DNA of 5,185 bases from an uncultured Anaerolineae bacterium. Its GTDB lineage: Bacteria; Chloroflexota; Anaerolineae; Anaerolineales; Villigracilaceae. This document shows, one piece after another, positions 1 to 5,185 of the stretch (position 1 is its first letter; every line of letters starts with the position of its first letter). Below the pieces are notes generated by a model. The model saw only the letters and a program-made list of their open reading frames with translations, made no database searches and was not told the origin of the DNA. Position numbers and translations under genes: made by a program. Location: contig CAIRYE010000396.1 in assembly GCA_903882765.1 (NCBI GenBank), forward strand, positions 1-5,185, read 5' to 3'.

Positions 1-782
1 AACAAAGGTGACCAAGCGCCGCCGGCCAGTACAACAGTTTCGGGTTCAAATTCGTGGTTATTGGTTATTACCTTAGTGATGCGACCATTACTGGTTTCAA
101 CACGGGAAACGGATTCGCCTTCAAATAATTGGCTTCCGGCTATACGTAAGATCTCGACGATCTGAGTGAGGAAAACACCAGGGTTCAAGCTGGAATCACC
201 GGTAAAATGAACACCACCGATAATATCTTCGCGGCAAAGCGGTTCGCGTTCACGAACCTGTTGCTGGTTGAGAATTTCGGCAGGCATATGATTCTGGTGC
301 AGGATCTCGGCTTCGTGTTTCCCGCCATGGAATGCCGCTTCCGTTTTATATAAGAATAAGAGACCCTTTTGGCGATAATCGCATTCAAGGTTTTCATCTC
401 GAATGATCTTTTCAAAATTGGTGGAGCTGAGCAAACCTAAGGTTTTAAGGGGTTGTATCGATCTTTTTACATTGGCTTCGGAACAGGCAAGGCTAAAACG
501 GAGCAAAAAAGCGAGGTAATCGGGATCAAGGCTGATCCTCATGCTAAAGGGGCTTTCCGCCGGATTTAACAGCCATTTGAAGGTCTGCATCACCATTCCG
601 GGGGCTGCCAACGGAACAATGTGGCTTGGCACGATATGGCCGGCATTACCGGTTGAACTGCCGTCAGCGACCTTATTCTGATCGATGATCGTTACCTCTC
701 TACCAGACTTCACCAAATAATAGCCGGTATTTAGCCCAATAGATCCGCCGCCAATGATGAGAACATCTGTTTTGGTTGCCAT
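1..782 (-). CDS. DadA-like FAD-dependent D-amino acid oxidoreductase, probable D-hydroxyproline dehydrogenase/oxidase (C-terminus cut off by window edge)
   Basis: The first 260 codons are present and the gene runs off the left edge; DadA-like proteins are usually about 410-430 residues, so roughly the last 150 are missing. The N-terminus is a Rossmann FAD-binding fold: a hydrophobic strand, then GGGSIG at residues 11-16, with Asp34 ending the second strand (VTIID) to hold the ribose. GSSTGNAGHI at 41-50 resembles the S-x-NAG flavin loop of D-amino acid dehydrogenases. LNPGVF at 199-204 and VVLAGGAWSP at 250-259 are further DAO/DadA-family landmarks. Expected activity is oxidation of the C-N bond of a D-amino acid at a flavin. 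The 4-hydroxyproline epimerase directly upstream makes cis-4-hydroxy-D-proline the likely substrate and 1-pyrroline-4-hydroxy-2-carboxylate the likely product (inference). The ATG lies 2 bases after the epimerase stop, with a Shine-Dalgarno sequence inside the last epimerase codons, suggesting translational coupling. A general D-amino acid dehydrogenase or glycine oxidase-type enzyme is the alternative. No frameshift was seen. Confidence 0.85.
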   Translation of the reverse strand, partial: MATKTDVLIIGGGSIGLNTGYYLVKSGREVTIIDQNKVADGSSTGNAGHIVPSHIVPLAAPGMVMQTFKWLLNPAESPFSMRISLDPDYLAFLLRFSLACSEANVKRSIQPLKTLGLLSSTNFEKIIRDENLECDYRQKGLLFLYKTEAAFHGGKHEAEILHQNHMPAEILNQQQVREREPLCREDIIGGVHFTGDSSLNPGVFLTQIVEILRIAGSQLFEGESVSRVETSNGRITKVITNNHEFEPETVVLAGGAWSPL

Positions 783-784
783 AG

Positions 785-1732
785 TTACATCCTTATTCCA
801 TCCTTAAAAGGATCACGATCGTCGATCAACAAATTGCCTTCAGCCATCACCCACGCTTCACCGGTGATGGTTGGTACTACCTCATCCTTCGCCAATTCCA
901 CTTTCCCTTCAAAAATGCTGCCAACAACACTTTGTTGGCGCCAGGTTTGGCCAGGAGTTAGTTTTCCGTCTGCTGCCAAGCAGGCTAATTTTGCGCTTGT
1001 GCCGGTTCCGCAGGGGGATCGATCGTAGGCTTTGCCCGGGCAAAGGACAAAACTCTTGCTATCCGCGGCTTCGGTGTGGGCAAAAAGTTCCACATGATCG
1101 ACCACAGCGCCATTTTTCCCAGTGACGTTCAAGCGGGTTAGTTCTTCCCTTATCTTCCAAGATAGGTCGGTTAGGGCTTCAAGGTTGTTCATTTCAACAG
1201 CGAGCCCGTGATCTTGCACCAAAAAGAACCAATTTCCACCCCAAGCCACATCCCCATGCATCTCTTTTCCTTCTACAGTAAGCGCTACGTTTTTTTGATG
1301 ACGATAGGAAGGAATATTTCGCACGGATACTCGGTTGGGGTAGGAATCGTTTACCGCGGGATGCAATTCAGCTTCCACCACGCCAACAGGTGTTTCGATC
1401 CTTACTTTCCCGGGTTTTAAACGGCCTTGGTAAGCAAGGCTAGCCACCAAGCCGATCGTTCCATGTCCGCACATCCCAAGGTATCCAACGTTATTAAAGA
1501 AGATAACACCAAGATCACAGTCGGGGAGGGAGGGTTTTACTAATAACGCGCCAACCATCACATCCGAACCGCGTGGTTCATTGAGCACCATTGAGCGGAA
1601 GGAATCAAAATTTTGTTTGAAAACCTCTCGTTTATCAGCAACCGTGCCATTCCCAAGGTCGGGCGCGCATATTTCAACTAGCCGGGTTGGTTCGCCGCCA
1701 GTATGTGAATCGAGGTAGGGAACTTTGATCAT
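785..1732 (-). CDS. 4-hydroxyproline 2-epimerase (proline racemase family)
   Basis: This complete 315-residue protein has the usual length of the proline racemase family. It begins with DSHTGGEPTR (residues 8-17), the family's N-terminal substrate-loop motif. Both catalytic cysteines are present: Cys88 in MCGHG and Cys241 in SPCGTGTSAK. Two cysteines acting as acid/base pair mark racemases and epimerases; trans-3-hydroxyproline dehydratases of the same family have Thr or Ser at one of these sites, so a dehydratase is unlikely. The expected reaction is trans-4-hydroxy-L-proline to cis-4-hydroxy-D-proline (EC 5.1.1.8) in the cytosol. Proline racemase itself cannot be excluded from motifs alone, but the flanking DapA-family and DadA-like genes complete the hydroxyproline route and favour the epimerase. 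The start matches the family N-terminus; only a weak AGG-type Shine-Dalgarno overlaps the upstream gene's stop codon, 9 bases away, so translation may depend on coupling. Confidence 0.9.
   Translation of the reverse strand: MIKVPYLDSHTGGEPTRLVEICAPDLGNGTVADKREVFKQNFDSFRSMVLNEPRGSDVMVGALLVKPSLPDCDLGVIFFNNVGYLGMCGHGTIGLVASLAYQGRLKPGKVRIETPVGVVEAELHPAVNDSYPNRVSVRNIPSYRHQKNVALTVEGKEMHGDVAWGGNWFFLVQDHGLAVEMNNLEALTDLSWKIREELTRLNVTGKNGAVVDHVELFAHTEAADSKSFVLCPGKAYDRSPCGTGTSAKLACLAADGKLTPGQTWRQQSVVGSIFEGKVELAKDEVVPTITGEAWVMAEGNLLIDDRDPFKDGIRM
788..794 (-). promoter_or_regulatory. Shine-Dalgarno of the DadA-like gene, inside the epimerase stop region
   Basis: AAGGATG on the minus strand lies in the last codons of the epimerase gene, and its AAGGA core ends 7 bases before the ATG at 782. 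The epimerase stop codon lies between the Shine-Dalgarno and that ATG, the arrangement expected for terminating ribosomes to re-initiate on the next gene. Confidence 0.7.
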
Positions 1733-1741
1733 ATCGTGGAC

Positions 1742-2620
1742 CTAGGCTTGAATGGATTTCTTAAAGAGAGCTTCGAACGCGGGTCTCTCGCTTTCGGCGA
1801 GAGCAAGCAATGGTTTACGCGGAGCGCCAACCATGAGGCCACGTAATTCGCAGCCATACTTCACTTTTTGGGTGTATGAGCCGCTCTCCATATTCTTAAG
1901 GGTTGGCATAACTTTTTCCATTTCCTGGCGGGCTTTTACTAGGTCGCCCTTGAGCGCTGCGTTTAGCACAGCGACATGCTGCTCAGGAAGGCAGGAGGCC
2001 GCGCCGCCGATCCAACATTTTGTTCCCCAGGCAAAATAGTCGAATGCCTGATCATCTGACCCGCAAACCACTTGATAACGATCACCATAGCGGAATTTGA
2101 TCTCTAACATCCGGGAAAAATCGCCGCTGGCTTCTTTTAAGCCGATCACGTTCTTGTAGTTCGTTAGTCCGTCTAAAACGTCCATACCCACTTCCGTACC
2201 GGCTCGCCATGGGAAGTTGTACAACAGTACGGGAATTTCGACAGAAGTGACGACGTCAATGAAATGGGAGAGCAATTCCTGTTGGTTTGGTCGTGAATAA
2301 GGGGGAACAGCCACCATCAGGGAATCGTAACCTAGTTTGGAAGCCAGTTGAGCATTTTTGATCACATCACGTGTTGCACCTGAATTGACTCCCGCCATGA
2401 GGTGCACTCTGTTATTGGAATATTCTTTGAAGAATTTGAAGATGTCATACCGTTCTTGGTCTGAATATGCGTATACTTCGCCGGTTGTGCCGCCTGGTAC
2501 AAAACCCGTTATGCCTTTCTCGATCAGAAAATCGATCAGCTTTTCCAGGACTGGATAATTAATGTCCTCATTTTTATCGAAGGGGGTAACAACTGGTGCA
2601 AAAACGCCTTGTAATTCCAT
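1742..2620 (-). CDS. DapA-family (class I Schiff-base) lyase, probable 1-pyrroline-4-hydroxy-2-carboxylate deaminase
   Basis: This 292-residue protein of the dihydrodipicolinate synthase/N-acetylneuraminate lyase TIM-barrel family has the typical family length. Visible active-site features, numbered from the chosen start, are GGTTGE at 43-48 (the carboxylate-binding TT pair), Tyr134 in YNFPWRAG, Arg139 in the same segment, and the Schiff-base Lys162 in IGLKEASG. PPYSRP near 106-111 keeps a tyrosine equivalent to the triad tyrosine of DapA. The family also holds dihydrodipicolinate synthases, sugar-acid aldolases and dehydratases, and the motifs do not separate these. The neighbouring epimerase and D-amino acid flavoenzyme point to conversion of 1-pyrroline-4-hydroxy-2-carboxylate to 2-oxoglutarate semialdehyde plus ammonia (inference). 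An in-frame ATG nine codons upstream (2647) overlaps the Nudix gene end and lacks a Shine-Dalgarno; the ATG at 2620 has AAAGGAGA five bases before it and gives the normal family N-terminus (LQGVFAPVVTPF), so it was chosen. Confidence 0.82.
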   Translation of the reverse strand: MELQGVFAPVVTPFDKNEDINYPVLEKLIDFLIEKGITGFVPGGTTGEVYAYSDQERYDIFKFFKEYSNNRVHLMAGVNSGATRDVIKNAQLASKLGYDSLMVAVPPYSRPNQQELLSHFIDVVTSVEIPVLLYNFPWRAGTEVGMDVLDGLTNYKNVIGLKEASGDFSRMLEIKFRYGDRYQVVCGSDDQAFDYFAWGTKCWIGGAASCLPEQHVAVLNAALKGDLVKARQEMEKVMPTLKNMESGSYTQKVKYGCELRGLMVGAPRKPLLALAESERPAFEALFKKSIQA

Positions 2621-2624
2621 TTCG

Positions 2625-2632
2625 TCTCCTTT
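2625..2632 (-). promoter_or_regulatory. Strong Shine-Dalgarno of the DapA-family gene
   Basis: AAAGGAGA on the minus strand has its AGGAG core five bases upstream of the ATG at 2620. It decides that start over the in-frame ATG at 2647, which sits inside the end of the Nudix gene. It is the best ribosome binding site on the minus strand here, occupying the 16-base gap after the Nudix stop. Confidence 0.8.
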
Positions 2633-2636
2633 GGAC

Positions 2637-3095
2637 CTATCGTTCATTAGAAATGTATTTCTCTATTACTGGAACAAGCGGGGGGCTAATACTTGAAGGT
2701 AGATCTGACAGATCGAACCATTTCCATTCTGAATGCTCCTCATTGAGGACAATAGTGTGGTTAATATGGTCATCCATTTGAGAACTGTATACAATAATGA
2801 CATTATACACTTCATCCCCATTGGGGTAGGTGTAATCAAACTCGGGTCCTGAAAACGCGTCGAACAATTTTATTTTTGCGAGGTTTATGCCTGTTTCTTC
2901 TAAGATCTCCCGCCGTAAGCTGGCTTCTAAATTTTCGCCAGGTTCTATCGCGCCGCCGGGTGGCCCCCAGCAAAGGTTATCGGTTCTCTTCAGCAACAAA
3001 AGTTGTCCAAGTTCGTTGCATATCAAAACGGTTACACCAACCATCAAGATCGGTTGGTGCCCGATCATTTTTCGCAGAGATGTGATGTATTCCAT
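2637..3095 (-). CDS. Nudix hydrolase
   Basis: This complete 152-residue protein is the usual size for a single-domain Nudix hydrolase. The full Nudix box GX5EX7REUXEEXGU is present at residues 48-70: G48, E54, then REILEETGI at 62-70, whose glutamates bind Mg2+ or Mn2+. The N-terminal LRKMIG and the following hydrophobic strand (ILMVGVTVLI) belong to a common bacterial subgroup of uncertain substrate. The family hydrolyses nucleoside diphosphates linked to another group, such as nucleoside triphosphates, ADP-ribose or NADH; the exact substrate cannot be read from the sequence. The start is the only Met before an in-frame stop at 3105-3107; no good Shine-Dalgarno precedes it. It is the first gene of the minus-strand cluster, 16 bases ahead of the DapA-family gene. 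G+C over 2641-3060 is about 44% by hand count, against about 50% in the epimerase gene, a modest difference that could reflect a later addition. Confidence 0.88.
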   Translation of the reverse strand: MEYITSLRKMIGHQPILMVGVTVLICNELGQLLLLKRTDNLCWGPPGGAIEPGENLEASLRREILEETGINLAKIKLFDAFSGPEFDYTYPNGDEVYNVIIVYSSQMDDHINHTIVLNEEHSEWKWFDLSDLPSSISPPLVPVIEKYISNER

Positions 3096-3123
3096 AAGGT
3101 ACGATTAAACCATTAACTTCGCC

Positions 3124-3139
3124 ATATCCCAAGGGATAT
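3124..3139. repeat. Perfect 16-base hyphenated palindrome, candidate operator
   Basis: The arms ATATCCC (3124-3130) and GGGATAT (3133-3139) are exact inverted copies separated by AA. The site lies 29 bases upstream of the Nudix start codon and next to a possible minus-strand -10 box, where a repressor would block transcription. The two-base spacer makes an RNA hairpin unlikely, so a dimeric DNA-binding protein site is the better reading. That role is inferred. Confidence 0.45.
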
Positions 3140-3169
3140 AAAATAACAATTGGGGTCATAATCTGTCAC
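3140..3169 (-). promoter_or_regulatory. Possible sigma-70-type promoter for the Nudix/hydroxyproline operon
   Basis: On the minus strand GTGACA (3169-3164, five of six matches to TTGACA) is followed after 18 bases by TATTTT (3145-3140, four of six matches to TATAAT). Transcription would begin near 3133, inside the 16-base palindrome, leaving a leader of about 38 bases. The -10 match is weak and the region AT-rich, so chance is a real possibility. Confidence 0.25.
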
Positions 3170-3171
3170 TA

Positions 3172-3204
3172 TGGTACTAGAATTAGGAGTACTATCTAGT
3201 TCCA
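3172..3204. repeat. Imperfect 10-base inverted repeat, candidate operator or leader hairpin
   Basis: The left arm TGGTACTAGA (3172-3181) and right arm TCTAGTTCCA (3195-3204) pair at nine of ten positions around a 13-base centre. The centre itself includes the palindrome AGTACT. The repeat lies midway between the divergent genes, 36 bases before the exporter ATG. It could be a regulator site serving either direction, or a weak stem in the exporter leader; there is no U-run, so it is not a terminator. Confidence 0.4.
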
Positions 3205-3223
3205 ATCATAATCATCTTCAATC

Positions 3224-3228
3224 AGGAG
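3224..3228 (+). promoter_or_regulatory. Shine-Dalgarno of the ABC exporter gene, long spacing
   Basis: AGGAG lies 12 bases before the ATG at 3241, longer than the usual 5-9. The next in-frame ATG (3271) has no purine-rich sequence before it, so the 3241 start stands, perhaps with reduced initiation efficiency. Confidence 0.6.
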
Positions 3229-3240
3229 TCTCCCTGCCTT

Positions 3241-5184
3241 ATGCAAAACAGTTCATTCCACGCCCAAATGCGAACGGGCAACGATAAACCAGCCAAGATC
3301 ACCGGGCAATTATTGCTTAGGATCCTTGCCTACGCCAAACCATTTATCCGGTCTTTAACTGGTATGTTAGTAGCAATCTTAGTTACGACCTTCCTTTCCC
3401 TGCTTACACCGATCCTCTTTCGAAATTTGATCGATGTGGTTTTGCCAGCAAAAGATCTAAATAAACTACTGCTATCGGCAGGCATATTATTCATGCTTCC
3501 GATCACAAAAGGCGTCATCTCGGTTTACCAACGCAAGTTAAACTCTGAAGTGGGGGAAGGTGTAATCTTTGACCTGCGGGTTTCTTTGTATGCCAAACTG
3601 CAACAGATGGGTATTCGTTTCTTCACCAATACCCGTATCGGTGAGTTGATGAGCAGGCTAAACAATGATGTAGTTGGCGCGCAGAACGCCATAAGTAATA
3701 CCATCGTATCCATTGTCACGAATGTAATTCAAGCCGTCGCCATTTTAACGGTGATGTTATCCATGCAATGGCAGCTAACTCTCGTCGGCATTGTGATCTT
3801 GCCCGTTTTTATCGTACTATCGAAAATTTTAGGCGGTAAAATGCGTGAGATCGCGCGTGAATCGATGGAAAACAACGCCCAAATGAACGCGCATATGAAT
3901 GAAACTCTGAACATTGGTGGTTCACTGTTGATCAAGCTTTTTGGCCGGCAAAAAGATGAAGAGGCTCGCTTTAAATCGCGAGCGAATAAAGTTCGGCTGA
4001 TCGGAATCAAAAGGGCTATGTTCAGTACCATTTTTATGCTGGTCATTGGCTTGGTTGGCGCTTTTGGCACGGCAATTGTTTATGGTATGGGCGGGTATTA
4101 TGTAATTAAAGGAACATTCACGATCGGAACGATCGTTGCTTTTGGGGCTTACCTTGAGCAGCTTTATGGTGCTTTACAGAGTTTAGCGAATGCTCCGGTC
4201 GATTTTAGCTCAAGTATGGTCAGTTTTGAGCGGGTTTTTGAGATCATCGATCTGCCGATCGACATTGTTGAAAAAGAAAACGCTATCGCTTTGACCAATA
4301 TTCGAGGCGAGCTTGAATTTAGAAATGTAGGCTTTTCGTATTCTACCGAAAGCGCCGAGGAACTAAGCAAGGTCAAAAGGTATGGCCAAATGGATTCGGT
4401 TCGGGCAGTTCTAAGTGGTGAAACAGGCGCAACCGCTAAAGAAGAACCTGCCAAAGAAGAAGGCGGAGAAATTACTGCACCAAGTCAATCGCGGTTAGAA
4501 GCATTGGCTGGTATTTCCTTTTTAGCGAAGCCAGGAAAATTGGTTGCTTTGGTGGGTCCATCTGGTGCGGGCAAGACGACAACTACCTACCTCATTCCAC
4601 GACTTTATGACCCAACCGAAGGTTCGATCTTGATCGATGGAATTGATTTACGCGATGTTACCCTTGGATCTCTAGGTAGCTTGATAGGAATGGTAACCCA
4701 GGAAAATTACTTGTTCCATGATACGATCCGGACCAACATAAACTATGCCTTCCCACAAGCCAGCCAAGAGAAGATCGAGATGGCGGCGAAAGTCGCGAAC
4801 ATTCACGACTTCATCTCGGGCTTACCCGATGGTTACGACACCATCGTCGGAGAGCGCGGTTATCGTTTGAGCGGCGGTGAAAAACAGCGCATAGCTTTGG
4901 CTCGTGTCATACTCAAAGACCCCAAAATATTGGTGTTAGATGAAGCAACCAGTAGTTTAGATAGTGAATCGGAGTTCTTGATCCAAGAAGCTTTGAAGAA
5001 GATCATGGCGGGGCGAACCTCGATCGTCATCGCTCACCGATTAAGTACAATTTTGGCGGCCGATGAGATCCTGGTGATGAACCGCGGTGAGATCGTTGAG
5101 CGTGGCACTCACCAAGAATTGATCGCTATGAATGGTCTTTACGCGCAGCTCTATGAAACACAATTTAAGTCTGAGCAATCCTAG
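3241..5184 (+). CDS. ABC exporter half-transporter (fused membrane and ATPase domains, MsbA/LmrA/MDR type)
   Basis: This complete 647-residue protein sits in the cytoplasmic membrane and is expected to act as a homo- or heterodimer driving export by ATP hydrolysis. The membrane domain has six hydrophobic spans near 39-60, 76-96, 155-175, 179-197, 263-289 and 293-312, the type IV (type I exporter) layout. The ATPase domain carries every key motif: A-loop Tyr367, Walker A GPSGAGKTT at 439-447 (Lys445), Q-loop Gln487, signature LSGGEKQR at 543-550, Walker B ILVLDE at 563-568 with catalytic Glu568, D-loop SSLD at 571-574 and switch His599. Nothing catalytic is degenerate, so a homodimer is plausible. 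The distance from A-loop Tyr to Walker A Lys is 78 residues, against about 31 in MsbA, because of a charged insertion at about 370-417. Family members export lipids, drugs or peptides; the substrate is not readable. It is divergent from the catabolic operon, and an exporter would not supply hydroxyproline uptake. Confidence 0.92.
   Translation: MQNSSFHAQMRTGNDKPAKITGQLLLRILAYAKPFIRSLTGMLVAILVTTFLSLLTPILFRNLIDVVLPAKDLNKLLLSAGILFMLPITKGVISVYQRKLNSEVGEGVIFDLRVSLYAKLQQMGIRFFTNTRIGELMSRLNNDVVGAQNAISNTIVSIVTNVIQAVAILTVMLSMQWQLTLVGIVILPVFIVLSKILGGKMREIARESMENNAQMNAHMNETLNIGGSLLIKLFGRQKDEEARFKSRANKVRLIGIKRAMFSTIFMLVIGLVGAFGTAIVYGMGGYYVIKGTFTIGTIVAFGAYLEQLYGALQSLANAPVDFSSSMVSFERVFEIIDLPIDIVEKENAIALTNIRGELEFRNVGFSYSTESAEELSKVKRYGQMDSVRAVLSGETGATAKEEPAKEEGGEITAPSQSRLEALAGISFLAKPGKLVALVGPSGAGKTTTTYLIPRLYDPTEGSILIDGIDLRDVTLGSLGSLIGMVTQENYLFHDTIRTNINYAFPQASQEKIEMAAKVANIHDFISGLPDGYDTIVGERGYRLSGGEKQRIALARVILKDPKILVLDEATSSLDSESEFLIQEALKKIMAGRTSIVIAHRLSTILAADEILVMNRGEIVERGTHQELIAMNGLYAQLYETQFKSEQS
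4345..4491 (+). other. Low-complexity charged insertion in the exporter ATPase domain
   Basis: Codons of about residues 369-417 form extra sequence between the A-loop strand (VGFSY) and the strand leading into Walker A (LAGISF). It starts with a possible short helix (SAEELSKVKRYGQMDSVRAVL) and continues into a Glu/Lys/Ala/Gly-rich stretch that looks disordered (EEPAKEEGGE). The reading frame is open and codon use looks the same as on either side, so this is real coding sequence rather than an error. Confidence 0.7.
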
Positions 5185-5185
5185 G

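Larger units (their letters stand above)
3096..3240. other. Divergent intergenic region between the Nudix-led operon and the ABC exporter
   Basis: These 145 bases separate two divergent transcription units and must hold the start signals of the exporter and probably of the minus-strand operon. The stretch is AT-rich and contains two inverted repeats and the exporter's Shine-Dalgarno. No convincing small gene, tRNA or terminator is visible. A strong consensus promoter is absent on the plus strand: TAGAAT at 3178-3183 resembles a -10 box but has no matching -35 at normal spacing. Confidence 0.7.

Noticed and set aside
185..415. Minus-strand 76-residue open frame at the left end
   Set aside because: It lies entirely inside the DadA-like flavoprotein gene in another frame; the flavoprotein frame carries recognisable family motifs across the same bases.
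1742..2620. DapA-family gene as a biosynthetic dihydrodipicolinate synthase for lysine
   Set aside because: The active-site motifs would allow it, but the gene sits between a Nudix gene and hydroxyproline enzymes with no lysine biosynthesis genes nearby, so the deaminase reading is preferred though not proven.
2621..2647. Upstream ATG (2647) as the start of the DapA-family protein
   Set aside because: It adds nine polar residues foreign to the family, overlaps the end of the Nudix gene and has no Shine-Dalgarno, whereas the ATG at 2620 has a strong one.
2977..3159. Minus-strand 60-residue open frame overlapping the Nudix start, as a possible separate gene or a frameshifted Nudix N-terminus
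   Set aside because: The Nudix frame already has a normal family N-terminus and full length, the overlapping frame has no Shine-Dalgarno, and its product resembles no family I recognise.
3225..3233. GGAGTCTCC around the exporter Shine-Dalgarno as a hairpin hiding the ribosome binding site
   Set aside because: The arms are separated by a single base, too short for an RNA loop, so it cannot fold as a stable hairpin.
3729..4454. Long minus-strand open frames opposite the ABC exporter
   Set aside because: They are antisense shadows of a gene whose plus-strand frame carries all ABC membrane and ATPase motifs; they lack ribosome binding sites and recognisable domains.
1..5185. A mobile element, CRISPR array, toxin-antitoxin or phage-defence system
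   Set aside because: No transposase, integrase, terminal inverted repeats, regularly spaced repeats or small toxin-like gene pairs were found; all coding space is taken by five ordinary enzyme or transporter genes.

Overview
The window is bacterial chromosomal DNA with compact coding, purine-rich ribosome binding sites and intermediate base composition: a hand count gives roughly 50% G+C over 1021-1440 and 44% over 2641-3060. No rRNA, tRNA, insertion sequence or CRISPR array is visible. The sequence alone does not fix the phylum. A Chloroflexota-like or other Gram-positive or environmental lineage would fit, but that is only an impression.

Layout: positions 1-3095 hold four genes, all on the minus strand and packed like one operon. 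In transcription order they are a Nudix hydrolase (3095-2637), a DapA-family lyase/deaminase (2620-1742), a proline racemase-family 4-hydroxyproline 2-epimerase (1732-785) and a DadA-like FAD amino acid oxidoreductase (782 to beyond the left edge). The gaps between them are 16, 9 and 2 bases. A 145-base divergent intergenic region (3096-3240) follows; it contains two clear inverted repeats and no other gene. On the plus strand, 3241-5184 is a complete ABC exporter half-transporter with fused membrane and ATPase domains. It ends one base before the window does.

Function: the last three minus-strand genes together spell out trans-4-hydroxy-L-proline catabolism. The epimerase makes cis-4-hydroxy-D-proline. 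The flavoprotein oxidises it to 1-pyrroline-4-hydroxy-2-carboxylate. The DapA-family enzyme deaminates that to 2-oxoglutarate semialdehyde. The final semialdehyde dehydrogenase and a hydroxyproline uptake system are not in the window; they may lie beyond position 1. The Nudix gene at the head of the operon and the divergent exporter have no obvious place in this pathway.

I see no convincing new system. The points most worth a second look are an insertion of about 47 residues in the exporter's nucleotide-binding domain, the Nudix gene leading the hydroxyproline operon, and the two inverted repeats between the divergent genes.
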